DNA of 64,000 nt, taken from NCBI GenBank assembly GCA_030041295.1, contig JASHOD010000074.1:1-64000 (forward strand). Reading direction: 5' to 3'. Below the pieces are notes generated by a model. It had not been told where the DNA came from and made no database searches. It saw only the letters and a list, made by a program, of their open reading frames with translations. A program made the position numbers and the translations under genes. Every line of letters begins with the position of its first letter. The first letter of the stretch is position 1. The stretch comes from Nitrososphaerales archaeon. GTDB taxonomy: Archaea; Thermoproteota; Nitrososphaeria; Nitrososphaerales; CADDZS01. Positions 33,554 through 41,590 of the stretch are shown here, one piece after another.

Positions 33554-35900
33554 CGATTTCTCTTCTCATTAGGCAAGTCGGTGTACCAGAAACTTGCTTC
33601 ATTGTGCTCTTTTCTTCCTTATTTACTATGTTTCCTGTCTTTAGTGTCCAGTAAACCCTCTCAGGCGTGGCTGGGATTTCGTACAGTCTTGTCCCTGTGG
33701 CGTTATAGATTGCGTTTATTAGGGCGGGCGCCACCGGTACTAATCCTATTTCGCCAATTCCTTTCGCACCAAAGGGTCCGGTCTCTTCTCCGCTTTCTAT
33801 GGGTATTACTTCGATTTCAGGGGCATCCTTTATAGTTGGTATCAGATATGTAGAGAAGTTAGGAGTCTTGAGTACTCCTTGATCAATCTGGGTCTCCTCC
33901 ATAATTGCATACCCGATCCCTTGGACCGTAGCTCCCTCTATTTGTCCTTCAAAGGTCTGCGGATTGATAACTCTCCCTGCGTCTGGTAGGCTAACCAGTT
34001 TGATCACTTCAACCCTTCCTGTAAGCGTGTCAACTTCAATCAGAGCCAGAGCGCAGGCGAACATGTAGAACAGATGCGGTATTTCTAGCGAACCTTGGAT
34101 GGGTTCAACATGCGGAATGGCGTATGTCCCAACAACTTCCTTCGGAATATTTCTAGATCGAATTTTTTCAGCCAATTTACCATATGAAATCTTCCTTCCC
34201 GATCTCTTCGAGACCATCTCAGAAGACCTTGCCTCAAATTGTGCCTTTGGCTCGCGAAGTTCCTTTTCGGCCGTCTCAAGTAGCAAAGCAAGCATTTTTC
34301 CTGCTGCCCTAATAATAGCGTTGCCTCCAAGGTACGTTTGTCTTGATGCCGAAGTCACACTTGTATCTGGTGTTTGAAGGGTATCTGCAAAAACGATAGA
34401 AACTTCGTCTATCTCACACTTCAGGGCTTCCGCAGCTATTTGCGCGAAAGCAATCGTCATGCCTTGGCCAATCTCTGTGGTGCTGACTTTAACTACAAAC
34501 TTTCCATAGTCCGTAAGTTCAATTTTTGCCGACCCTTTGTCTGGGAGAGCACCCAACGTATATCCCTTCATCCCGGTTGCAAAGCCCACGCCTCGTCTTA
34601 TCCAAGGTCTATCATCAGCTTTGTACCTTGCTCTGTTCATCCACAAATCGTTTTTCCTAGCTTTCTCTAAGGCCTCGCAGATTCCAACTGCTCCCTCGAG
34701 CTTGTTTCCAAATGGACCAATGTCTCCTTTTCTTAGAGCGTTTCGAAGCCTGAACTCTATTGGATCCAAGCCCAATTTCTCCGCTAGAATGTCCATCTGA
34801 CTTTCGATGGCGAACATTACTTGCGGAACGCCAAAACCTCGAAAGGCGCTTGCTACGTGATTGTTAGTGTACACAAGCGTACCTTGAATGTCAATGTTTG
34901 GAATTCTATAGGGTCCTGAGCAGTTTTCGATTGCAACATCAAGCACAGTTGGGCCGAGTACTGCATAGGCTCCAGTGTCATAGATTATTTCCACTTTGTT
35001 AGCGATTAGAGACCCGTCGGATCCTGCCGCAGTCTTCATGTTGACTATGCTAGAATGCCTCTTCAGACCTGCTATGCAAGATTCCTCACGGGACCAGACG
35101 AGCTTTACTGGTTTCCTCGTATTGAGAACAGCGAGAGCAAGATGAAGTTGAACCGTTACGTCATCCTTTCCGCCAAAAGCGCCTCCCACTGGCGGCGTAA
35201 TCACTCTGATCCGATCTTCTGGTATTCCTAGAGTTTGGCAAATTTCCAATCTATCCTTGTAGGGACCCTGCCCCCCGACAACCAAGGTTAATCTTTCTTC
35301 TTCATCAAGGTAAGCCACTCCCGCTTCGGGTTCCAAAAAGAAATGCATCTGAGATCCCGTGCGATAAGTATTCTCAACTATCTCTACTGCCTTTGAAAAT
35401 GCGGCTTCTACATCACCGAACGATATTCTTGTTTTTCTGCATATGTTTCCATTTTCGTGAACTTTCACGGATCCCGGTTCAATAGCCTTAACTGGATCGG
35501 AAACAACTGGAAGAAGCTCATAATCGACTTCTATTAGAGCAATAGCTTCATTAACTTCCTCTATGGTTCTTGCAACGACTAGTGCTATTGGATCTCCAAC
35601 ATAGCGCACTTTATCATCGCAAAGAACCGGCCGGTCACGAACAATCACTCCGTACCTGTTATTCCTTGGATGTGGCACATCATCGTGAGTTAGAACTGCC
35701 TCGACTCCAGCGAGAGCTTTGGCCTTCGAAGTGTCTATCCGCTTAATCAATGCATGAGAATATTTGCTTCTCAGCACTCCTGCCCATAACATTCCTGGCA
35801 GAAAAAAGTCGGACGCATATTTTGTCGAACCACAAGCCTTTTCCAGTGCATCTCTTCTCGGAATGGGTTTCCCAATCCAATTGAAAGTTTGTTTGCTCAT
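33540..35900 (-). CDS. Xanthine dehydrogenase-type molybdenum subunit 1
   Basis: 786 residues, ATG. Xanthine-oxidase/CO-dehydrogenase large subunit: N-terminal a/b-hammerhead (YASDFFLPGMLWAG), VGGQGPYKDR with the molybdopterin-binding Gln, PPVGGAFGGKDDV, SAFRGFGVPQ, GQGMTIAFAQIAAEALK, and the catalytic Glu in GAKGIGEIGLVP near the end. It hydroxylates a nitrogen heterocycle with water as oxygen source (hypoxanthine to xanthine to urate, or a related purine). Overlaps the FAD subunit gene by 4 bases. Confidence 0.92.
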   Translation of the reverse strand: MSKQTFNWIGKPIPRRDALEKACGSTKYASDFFLPGMLWAGVLRSKYSHALIKRIDTSKAKALAGVEAVLTHDDVPHPRNNRYGVIVRDRPVLCDDKVRYVGDPIALVVARTIEEVNEAIALIEVDYELLPVVSDPVKAIEPGSVKVHENGNICRKTRISFGDVEAAFSKAVEIVENTYRTGSQMHFFLEPEAGVAYLDEEERLTLVVGGQGPYKDRLEICQTLGIPEDRIRVITPPVGGAFGGKDDVTVQLHLALAVLNTRKPVKLVWSREESCIAGLKRHSSIVNMKTAAGSDGSLIANKVEIIYDTGAYAVLGPTVLDVAIENCSGPYRIPNIDIQGTLVYTNNHVASAFRGFGVPQVMFAIESQMDILAEKLGLDPIEFRLRNALRKGDIGPFGNKLEGAVGICEALEKARKNDLWMNRARYKADDRPWIRRGVGFATGMKGYTLGALPDKGSAKIELTDYGKFVVKVSTTEIGQGMTIAFAQIAAEALKCEIDEVSIVFADTLQTPDTSVTSASRQTYLGGNAIIRAAGKMLALLLETAEKELREPKAQFEARSSEMVSKRSGRKISYGKLAEKIRSRNIPKEVVGTYAIPHVEPIQGSLEIPHLFYMFACALALIEVDTLTGRVEVIKLVSLPDAGRVINPQTFEGQIEGATVQGIGYAIMEETQIDQGVLKTPNFSTYLIPTIKDAPEIEVIPIESGEETGPFGAKGIGEIGLVPVAPALINAIYNATGTRLYEIPATPERVYWTLKTGNIVNKEEKSTMKQVSGTPTCLMRREIDYQL

Positions 35901-36772
35901 CTTTCCACGTTCCTCGCCAGTAGTTCATGGAGGGCTCGACTCGTTAGGTTGACCGCAAGATCGCGTCTGTATTCTGCAGTTCCTCTCACATCAGTTATTG
36001 GAGAAATGGATTCTGTTACCGCCTGCGAAGCAGCTGCTATTCTATCATTATCAAGGATGCCTCCTTTGACTATTTCTTCAGATCTATACGCCCTAACTAC
36101 AGTCGGGGCGACCGCCCCCAAAGCAACTCTGGCGTCAGTAAAAGACGCATTTCTTTTTCCTCTTCTCAGCCATATGCATACGCTGACTACTGAGCAAGCT
36201 TCACCAGATCTCAAAGTGTGTCGTAGAAAGAGACCATCTTCTTCCTCAGTAATTTTCTTGAAGTTGATCTCAGTGATTAACTCGTTTTGTAGCAAATCTA
36301 GCTGCTTGTAGCCTTTGAAGAAGGCCTTGATGGGTATCTCTCTTCTTCCGTTTCTGCCCGCAACAACTACCCGAGCATCTAGAGCGTACAATGGAGGTAA
36401 ACAATCTCCTGAGGGAGAAGCATTGCCCAAATTGCCACCGATGGTGGCCTTGTTCGCGATCTGAATCGATCCAATTTTATTCGCTGCTTCGGCAAGGATG
36501 GAACCAAATTCATTTACTTTTCTTGACTTGGCGACATCTGCTAGACTGGTCAAAGCTCCTATACGAACATTCTCCCCATCCACCCGAATGTATCTGAGCT
36601 CCTCAAGCTGATAGATGTTCAATAGTTTCTTTTCAGACAGAGTCCCCTCTTTCATTTGAATGATGACGTCGGTACCTCCTGCTATGACCATGTATTTTGT
36701 TTCACTTACCTTCAATAGAGCTTCTTCAAGAGTTCTCGGCGTCTCAACATCAACGACATAAAGAGTGAACAA
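35897..36772 (-). CDS. Xanthine dehydrogenase-type FAD subunit 1
   Basis: 291 residues from TTG. FAD-binding domain of the CoxM/XdhB type: VIAGGTDVIIQMK (first FAD motif), LADVAKS, NKATIGGNLGNASPSGD (second FAD motif) and the C-terminal CO_deh_flav_C part (RAYRSEEIVKGG, AVTESISPITDVRGTAEYRRD). Passes electrons from the 2Fe-2S clusters to the final acceptor. Second gene of the unit, 6 bases after the iron-sulfur subunit. Confidence 0.92.
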   Translation of the reverse strand: MFTLYVVDVETPRTLEEALLKVSETKYMVIAGGTDVIIQMKEGTLSEKKLLNIYQLEELRYIRVDGENVRIGALTSLADVAKSRKVNEFGSILAEAANKIGSIQIANKATIGGNLGNASPSGDCLPPLYALDARVVVAGRNGRREIPIKAFFKGYKQLDLLQNELITEINFKKITEEEDGLFLRHTLRSGEACSVVSVCIWLRRGKRNASFTDARVALGAVAPTVVRAYRSEEIVKGGILDNDRIAAASQAVTESISPITDVRGTAEYRRDLAVNLTSRALHELLARNVER

Positions 36773-36778
36773 AAGAAC

Positions 36779-37240
36779 TCATCTCCGCGCTTTCAAGACT
36801 GCTCTAAGGATCTTCGCGTATCCAGTGCATCTACAGAGATTACCTCTCAGAGCTTCTTTTGTCTCATCAACGCTTGGGTTCGGACTTTTAGCTAACAGTG
36901 CCTTTGACGCCATTATTAATCCGGGTGTACAATAGCCACACTGTACGGCCCCTTCTTGCACGAACGCTCTACGGACTTTGTCAGCTACAGGATCTTTTGC
37001 GAGACCTTCGACTGTGATGATGTCAGTACCTTCTACTTGCTCCATTATCGTAAGGCATGAATTAATCGCCCTATCATTAATCAAAACAGTGCAAGCGCCA
37101 CATTCTCCCTTGCTACAACCGTCCTTGGTTCCTGTTAGATCCAGAATATTCCTCAAGACCTCGAGTAGAGTGTACGCGGGTGGAGCCTCCACCACGATAG
37201 GTTTGTTGTTAAGCTTGAAAGAATACTTTCTGAATTTCAA
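36779..37240 (-). CDS. Xanthine dehydrogenase-type 2Fe-2S subunit 1
   Basis: 153 residues from TTG. Two clusters: plant-type ferredoxin GCSKGECGACTV plus Cys in INSCLTI, and the helical cluster QCGYCTPG with RGNLCRCTGY. First gene of the XDH-1 operon (FeS, FAD, Mo, then the YgeW-like gene on its own promoter). Operator 4 lies 60 bases upstream. Confidence 0.95.
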   Translation of the reverse strand: MKFRKYSFKLNNKPIVVEAPPAYTLLEVLRNILDLTGTKDGCSKGECGACTVLINDRAINSCLTIMEQVEGTDIITVEGLAKDPVADKVRRAFVQEGAVQCGYCTPGLIMASKALLAKSPNPSVDETKEALRGNLCRCTGYAKILRAVLKARR

Positions 37241-37279
37241 GATTCTTTTGTCTTGTCCAGCAAAAAAGAGAGATCCGGA

Positions 37280-37317
37280 ATATTTATGGTCTGGATACGA
37301 TTCTCAAGCTTGAGAAT
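37280..37317 (-). promoter_or_regulatory. Regulon operator 4 and TATA box (XDH-1 operon)
   Basis: Perfect palindrome ATTCTCAAGCTTGAGAAT at 37300-37317; minus strand: TGAGAAT, 12 bases, then ATAAATATT (37279-37287). Start codon at 37240. Confidence 0.9.
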
Positions 37318-37444
37318 TGAACGCCGATTTCTTCTGCGCGTCCGTACTCAATATCAGGATTGAAGCTTAAGTTCTGAATTTGAAAAGCGCCCAGGTTATT
37401 GGCGAGGATCCGCATTATTTTCGCTTAACTTGTTTATCTCCCAC

Positions 37445-38755
37445 TTATGGCTCGATAAGTGCTGGCTCTGGATACGCTCCAATCATCTTGTCTATTTCCT
37501 TCAGGCCTGAACCTGAAACCAAAACAATCACATTATCGTTCTTATTGATGAGACCGTTAGCATTCATTTTCTTAAATCCAGCAAGTCCAGCCGCTCCGGA
37601 CGGCTCGGAAAATATTCCCTCGCAGGCTGCCAAATCTTTCACAGCCGTCATTATCTCTTCATCGCTTACGGAAATACCCGAACCTCCAGTTGACCTAATT
37701 CCCAACATGCCTGCGTCTCCATCCCAAGGATACGGGTCCAAGAGTCCTGATGCAATCGACGCCGGGTAGGGCTCTGACACTATTTGATTGAAATCCAGAC
37801 CTTCGTTTACTGCTCTAACAAGAGCTGAATTTCCCTCAGGTTGAACTGCAACAAGCCGCGGATAGGATGCGATAAAGCCGAGCTTTTTGAGGTCTTGTAC
37901 GCCTTTCCAGATGCCTGTCAGGAGACAGCCAGATCCTGTGGGAATAAAAATCAAATCAATTTGTTCCCAGTTTTGTTGTTCGTAGAGTTCATAGACTATT
38001 GTTTTCGGTCCTTCCACTTGATATGGATTGAAAGGGCCGAAGCTCGGGCAAGGATAGTATCCAAATTTATCCACAGTTGAGATCATCATTTGAACGGTTG
38101 GATCCTCGCCCTCTTTCACTTGTTTGCAACGCCGTACATCTGCTCCATACAAAAGAAGTTGAGCAATCTTTGCTTTAGAAGCGTCATGAGGGACAAAAGC
38201 GTGGCACCTTATACCTGCAGCGGCGGAATAGGAAGCTAATGACGCTGCAGCATTGCCACTTGATGCGATCACCACGTCCTGTTTTCCAAGCTCTACCGCT
38301 TTCGCGAGACCTACAGACATAGCCCTATCCTTGAATGACGCGCTGGGATTCCTTGTCTCATCTTTTAGGAAGAGATTCCTAACTCCGAGCTTTTCACCAA
38401 GCCTTTTGCTTTGAAGCAAAGGCGTACCTCCTTCTCCAAGTCTCACTGAGAATTTTTGGGAGACAGGCAGTAGCTCTGCGTAGCGCCATATGTCTCTGAC
38501 GTCTCGTGATTTCAAGTTCGCCCGAGCAACTCTGTTTGAAATTGCATTGTAGTCGTAGATTATGTCAAGCCGTCCAAAATCGCGCCTTTTGCATAGAATG
38601 GGATTTTCTTCAGGCTCATAGGTAGCGTCGCATCTGGAGCATACCAACTTCTCTACGTACGTCAATCTTCCCAACTCCAAAACGTGGAAACCTTGACCTA
38701 AATGTTTTGGTTTTCTTCTATGCGATAATTTCGAACCTTGCTTGGTACTTTGCAA
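37445..38755 (-). CDS. Threonine-synthase-like PLP enzyme (fold type II)
   Basis: 436 residues from TTG (the true start may be later, since this start overlaps the next gene by 38 bases). A CSRC...C zinc-ribbon-like N-terminus (about 38-55) typical of archaeal threonine synthases, the PLP-binding Lys in NPSASFKDRA (about residue 140), ASSGNAAASLASYSA (phosphate grip), and PTGSGCLLTG. It removes or replaces a beta-substituent of an amino acid. In the bacterial urate cluster the fold type II enzyme YgeX (diaminopropionate ammonia-lyase) fills the matching place. Last of three genes starting at 40836. Confidence 0.85.
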   Translation of the reverse strand: MQSTKQGSKLSHRRKPKHLGQGFHVLELGRLTYVEKLVCSRCDATYEPEENPILCKRRDFGRLDIIYDYNAISNRVARANLKSRDVRDIWRYAELLPVSQKFSVRLGEGGTPLLQSKRLGEKLGVRNLFLKDETRNPSASFKDRAMSVGLAKAVELGKQDVVIASSGNAAASLASYSAAAGIRCHAFVPHDASKAKIAQLLLYGADVRRCKQVKEGEDPTVQMMISTVDKFGYYPCPSFGPFNPYQVEGPKTIVYELYEQQNWEQIDLIFIPTGSGCLLTGIWKGVQDLKKLGFIASYPRLVAVQPEGNSALVRAVNEGLDFNQIVSEPYPASIASGLLDPYPWDGDAGMLGIRSTGGSGISVSDEEIMTAVKDLAACEGIFSEPSGAAGLAGFKKMNANGLINKNDNVIVLVSGSGLKEIDKMIGAYPEPALIEP

Positions 38756-39752
38756 GCTGGTCCAAACTATATTGGTCGAGTTTTCGTGTACTTCGTGATT
38801 TACTTATTACTTTTTTCTTTGCTCCGAAAAGCTCAGTTGATAGATATCTGCTTCCCGAGTCGTTTATCATAGTCGCAAGTCTTGGTATCTCTGGGTGTTT
38901 CTTGAGCAGTTTGACAGCCGCGGCGACATTACATCCCGAGGAGATACCGCAAAAGATGCCTTCTTCCTTAATCAACCTGCGCCCCATCTGGATTGCGTCG
39001 CTCGAAGTGACAGTAATGATGCCATCTAAGATACCTAGGTCGAGATTCTTTGGAACGAATCCGTCGCCTATACCCTCTATCTTGTGAGTTCCCCACTTGC
39101 CTTTGGAAAGTATAGGTGTCTCTGTTGGTTCGACGGCATAGAGCTTAACTTTTGGATTCTTTTCCTTTAGATATTTTCCGACTCCTGTCAGAGTTCCGCC
39201 GGTGCCCTGTGAGGCAATAAAACAGTCTACTTTTCCTTCTAGCTGGCTCCAGATCTCTGGTCCCGTGGTTTTATAATGCGCTGAGATATTGTAAGGGTTC
39301 GAAAATTGATTCGGAAACCAATATTTGCCCCTATTTGCTTTCATTAGCCTTTCTATTTTTTGAAGACACAAATCAACATCACTTTCACTGCCAGGAGTTA
39401 GTACAAGATCTCCGCCGAATGCCCTGATCAGTTTTTTTCGTTCATCACTCATTCCTTCCGGCATAACAATCGTAACTCTGTACCCCAACAAAGTGCCGAC
39501 AAAGGAACAAGATATTCCCGCGTTTCCGGTCGACGCCTCTAGAATTTCCATGCCGGGTTTGAGTTCGCCTCTCTCTACAGCCTTCGATATCATCTCCCTG
39601 TAGACTCTATCCTTCAGGCTCTCAGTTGGGTTGAAGAATTCTAGCTTACCGTAGATTTCGGACGTTATTTTCTCTGACTGAGGAATCTTGGAGAGTTTCG
39701 CTATGGGTGTGTTTCCAACCGCATCAAGAATGGAATCACCTTTAGCGAGCAA
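38718..39752 (-). CDS. Cysteine-synthase-like PLP enzyme (fold type II)
   Basis: 344 residues, ATG. CysK/cystathionine-beta-synthase-like: NPTESLKDRVYREM with the PLP Lys (about residue 48; the usual NPGGSVKDR is altered), EASTGNAGISCSFVG, ASQGTGGTLTGVGKYLK, and SGCNVAAAVKL near the end. It makes or breaks a C-beta bond of serine- or diaminopropionate-type amino acids. Overlaps the gene to its right by 11 bases and the next one by 38 bases, so the three are co-translated. Probably one of a pair that handles the amino-acid product of purine breakdown; this is inference. Confidence 0.88.
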   Translation of the reverse strand: MLAKGDSILDAVGNTPIAKLSKIPQSEKITSEIYGKLEFFNPTESLKDRVYREMISKAVERGELKPGMEILEASTGNAGISCSFVGTLLGYRVTIVMPEGMSDERKKLIRAFGGDLVLTPGSESDVDLCLQKIERLMKANRGKYWFPNQFSNPYNISAHYKTTGPEIWSQLEGKVDCFIASQGTGGTLTGVGKYLKEKNPKVKLYAVEPTETPILSKGKWGTHKIEGIGDGFVPKNLDLGILDGIITVTSSDAIQMGRRLIKEEGIFCGISSGCNVAAAVKLLKKHPEIPRLATMINDSGSRYLSTELFGAKKKVISKSRSTRKLDQYSLDQLAKYQARFEIIA

Positions 39753-40836
39753 TCATAGGCTCACCCAGCATTGACTTGCGTTTCGGACCCATAACCATTG
39801 TCATGACCGCCTTTTGGACGTGCAAACGATTTTCTGCTTGATCGAAATAGACTGAATAGTTCTTGTTGTCGATTACGTCATCAGTAGCTTCTTGGCCTCT
39901 GTCGGCTGGTCCGCAGTGCATGTATTTTCCTTTGTTAGTGAGATCCATCATTTCCTGCGTGCATATCCAGTCCTTGAACTTGTTCTGATAAGCTGAAGCC
40001 CCATCCTTATCGACCGTTTTGTTGTATGGTGGAACGAAACTTTTTGGTGACCATGCTTTTGGATAGACAAAGTCAGCTCCCTCGAAAGCCTGTTTCATAT
40101 CATTCACCACCTCGAAATGCCCTCCGTATCTATCGGCATTTTCTTTGGCTGACTTTATGAGGCTGTCTTCTAATTCGAAGCCCTTAGGATGAGCGAGCAC
40201 AACATCCATGCCGAATTGTGTTCCTATCAACACGCAACTTTGAGGAACTGCGAGAGGTTTCAAACCTCCAGAGTAGGCGTAAGACACTACAAATTTCCTT
40301 CCTTTTGGTTTAGGCGTTACTTCGATAATTGTTTTCATGTCTGCTAGCGCTTGAAATGGGTGGAAAACGTCGTCTTCCATATTGAGAACTGGAATATCGC
40401 TCCAACGTGCAAATTCCTGAATTATTTTGTGCCCTCTCCCTATAACCCACTTTGCGGCATCGCCGTAAACTCTTATCGCTATCGCGTCTCCGTACCTGGA
40501 GAGGACCCTTGCCACGTCCGCAATCGCTTCGGTTTGGTACGGAACCATATCTTCCGGCAGGGTTGGTGTATACATGTCGCTCGGACTGAGAAAATGCGCG
40601 TGTCCTCCGAGCTGATAGATCCCAGCCTCGAAAGAATTTCTTGTTCTCAAAGATCTATTGTAGAAAAGCATAAACAGCGTTCTACCTGGCAGATACTGAG
40701 TTGGCATCCTTTTCCTAAAATCGTCTTTTAGGTCGTCCGCTGCCCTAAGAATCTCGGAAATTTCCTCTTGAGAGTAGTCGTTCGTATTCAGAAAGTCCTT
40801 TCCGCCCATTGATCCTACGTATGATAAAGCACTCAT
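39742..40836 (-). CDS. YgeW-like carbamoyltransferase 2
   Basis: 364 residues, ATG. Carbamoyl-phosphate loop FYNRSLRTRNSFE (STRTR changed to SLRTR), HPFQALADM, and the run SYAYSGGLKPLAVPQ, FGMDVVLAHPKGFEL, FVYPKAWSPKSF, which I recall as very close to the corresponding region of E. coli YgeW (AYSPSYGKPLSVPQ, MDVTLAHPEGYDL, IVYPKSWAPYK). It therefore belongs to the YgeW branch. First gene of the unit that also carries the two PLP enzymes; operator 5 is 49 bases upstream. A second YgeW-like gene lies at 32430. Confidence 0.88.
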   Translation of the reverse strand: MSALSYVGSMGGKDFLNTNDYSQEEISEILRAADDLKDDFRKRMPTQYLPGRTLFMLFYNRSLRTRNSFEAGIYQLGGHAHFLSPSDMYTPTLPEDMVPYQTEAIADVARVLSRYGDAIAIRVYGDAAKWVIGRGHKIIQEFARWSDIPVLNMEDDVFHPFQALADMKTIIEVTPKPKGRKFVVSYAYSGGLKPLAVPQSCVLIGTQFGMDVVLAHPKGFELEDSLIKSAKENADRYGGHFEVVNDMKQAFEGADFVYPKAWSPKSFVPPYNKTVDKDGASAYQNKFKDWICTQEMMDLTNKGKYMHCGPADRGQEATDDVIDNKNYSVYFDQAENRLHVQKAVMTMVMGPKRKSMLGEPMIAR

Positions 40837-40865
40837 TTAATATCAGCGGAGTTGATTCATACACG

Positions 40866-40902
40866 AGATATTAGACTTGGCATGATTCTCAAATTTGAGA
40901 AT
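40866..40902 (-). promoter_or_regulatory. Regulon operator 5 and TATA box (YgeW-like 2 operon)
   Basis: Perfect palindrome GATTCTCAAATTTGAGAATC at 40884-40903; minus strand: TGAGAAT, 10 bases, then CTAATATC (about 40867-40874). Start codon at 40836. Confidence 0.88.
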
Positions 40903-40903
40903 C

Positions 40904-41590
40904 AATACGCAATTCAATGCCACATTTTGGTATCGAATTTTCTCCGATTGTGCCGAAAAAGAATAGGGCAGAACACCTGGTTCTGAATGAATAGCCGCAT
41001 CAAATTTTTTCGAATCACTTATGATTCACAAGAAGACTCAAATTATTTTTCGGGAACTCTCCGAATTTGGTGAAGGATTCAATTGAAAGGCCCATGCCCG
41101 CTTTGAACATAGGAATTTTCGGAAACCTTGTTTCTCTCTAGTTTCTAAACTTATTATCATCTGTTCCCCAAAGTAGATTGAAGTATTCGGACTGTGTAGT
41201 CACTTGTATTGCTCTGGTATGGGTTCTTATCGTTCCTAAAGGTGTCCCGTGATTCTAACTGAAATTAAGTAACAGCTAATGAAGCCTGCTGAAGCTGTCG
41301 GAATAGTCTTGAAAGCTGTCTTTATCGGCCCTGGAAGTGATTCGATTTACTAATTCTATCATATGGACCAATACTGCTCGACTTTGCCTTTTCCTCACTC
41401 CTGTCCGGATTATGGGAGGGAACTCTACTTCGGAATTGTCTTCTTAGTACTAGGAGCTTTACTAATCGCAATTAATTCAGTGATTTCCATCAAGGAGGCA
41501 TCTAACATTGAGGAGAATCAAGCGAATTTCAACACGAGAAAATCCGAAGAGATTTCCTCTCAAGCAATCGAAGACTTGAATGGATTCTTA
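40904..41590. other. Intergenic region, possible small membrane ORF
   Basis: Between operator 5 and the end of XDH-2. The only candidate is a plus-strand frame from ATG 41363 whose first 60 codons include one membrane helix (YFGIVFLVLGALLIAINS), but the frame runs on for 330 bases antisense to the XDH-2 gene, so either it is not real or it is a truncated gene. Nothing else recognised. Confidence 0.3.
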
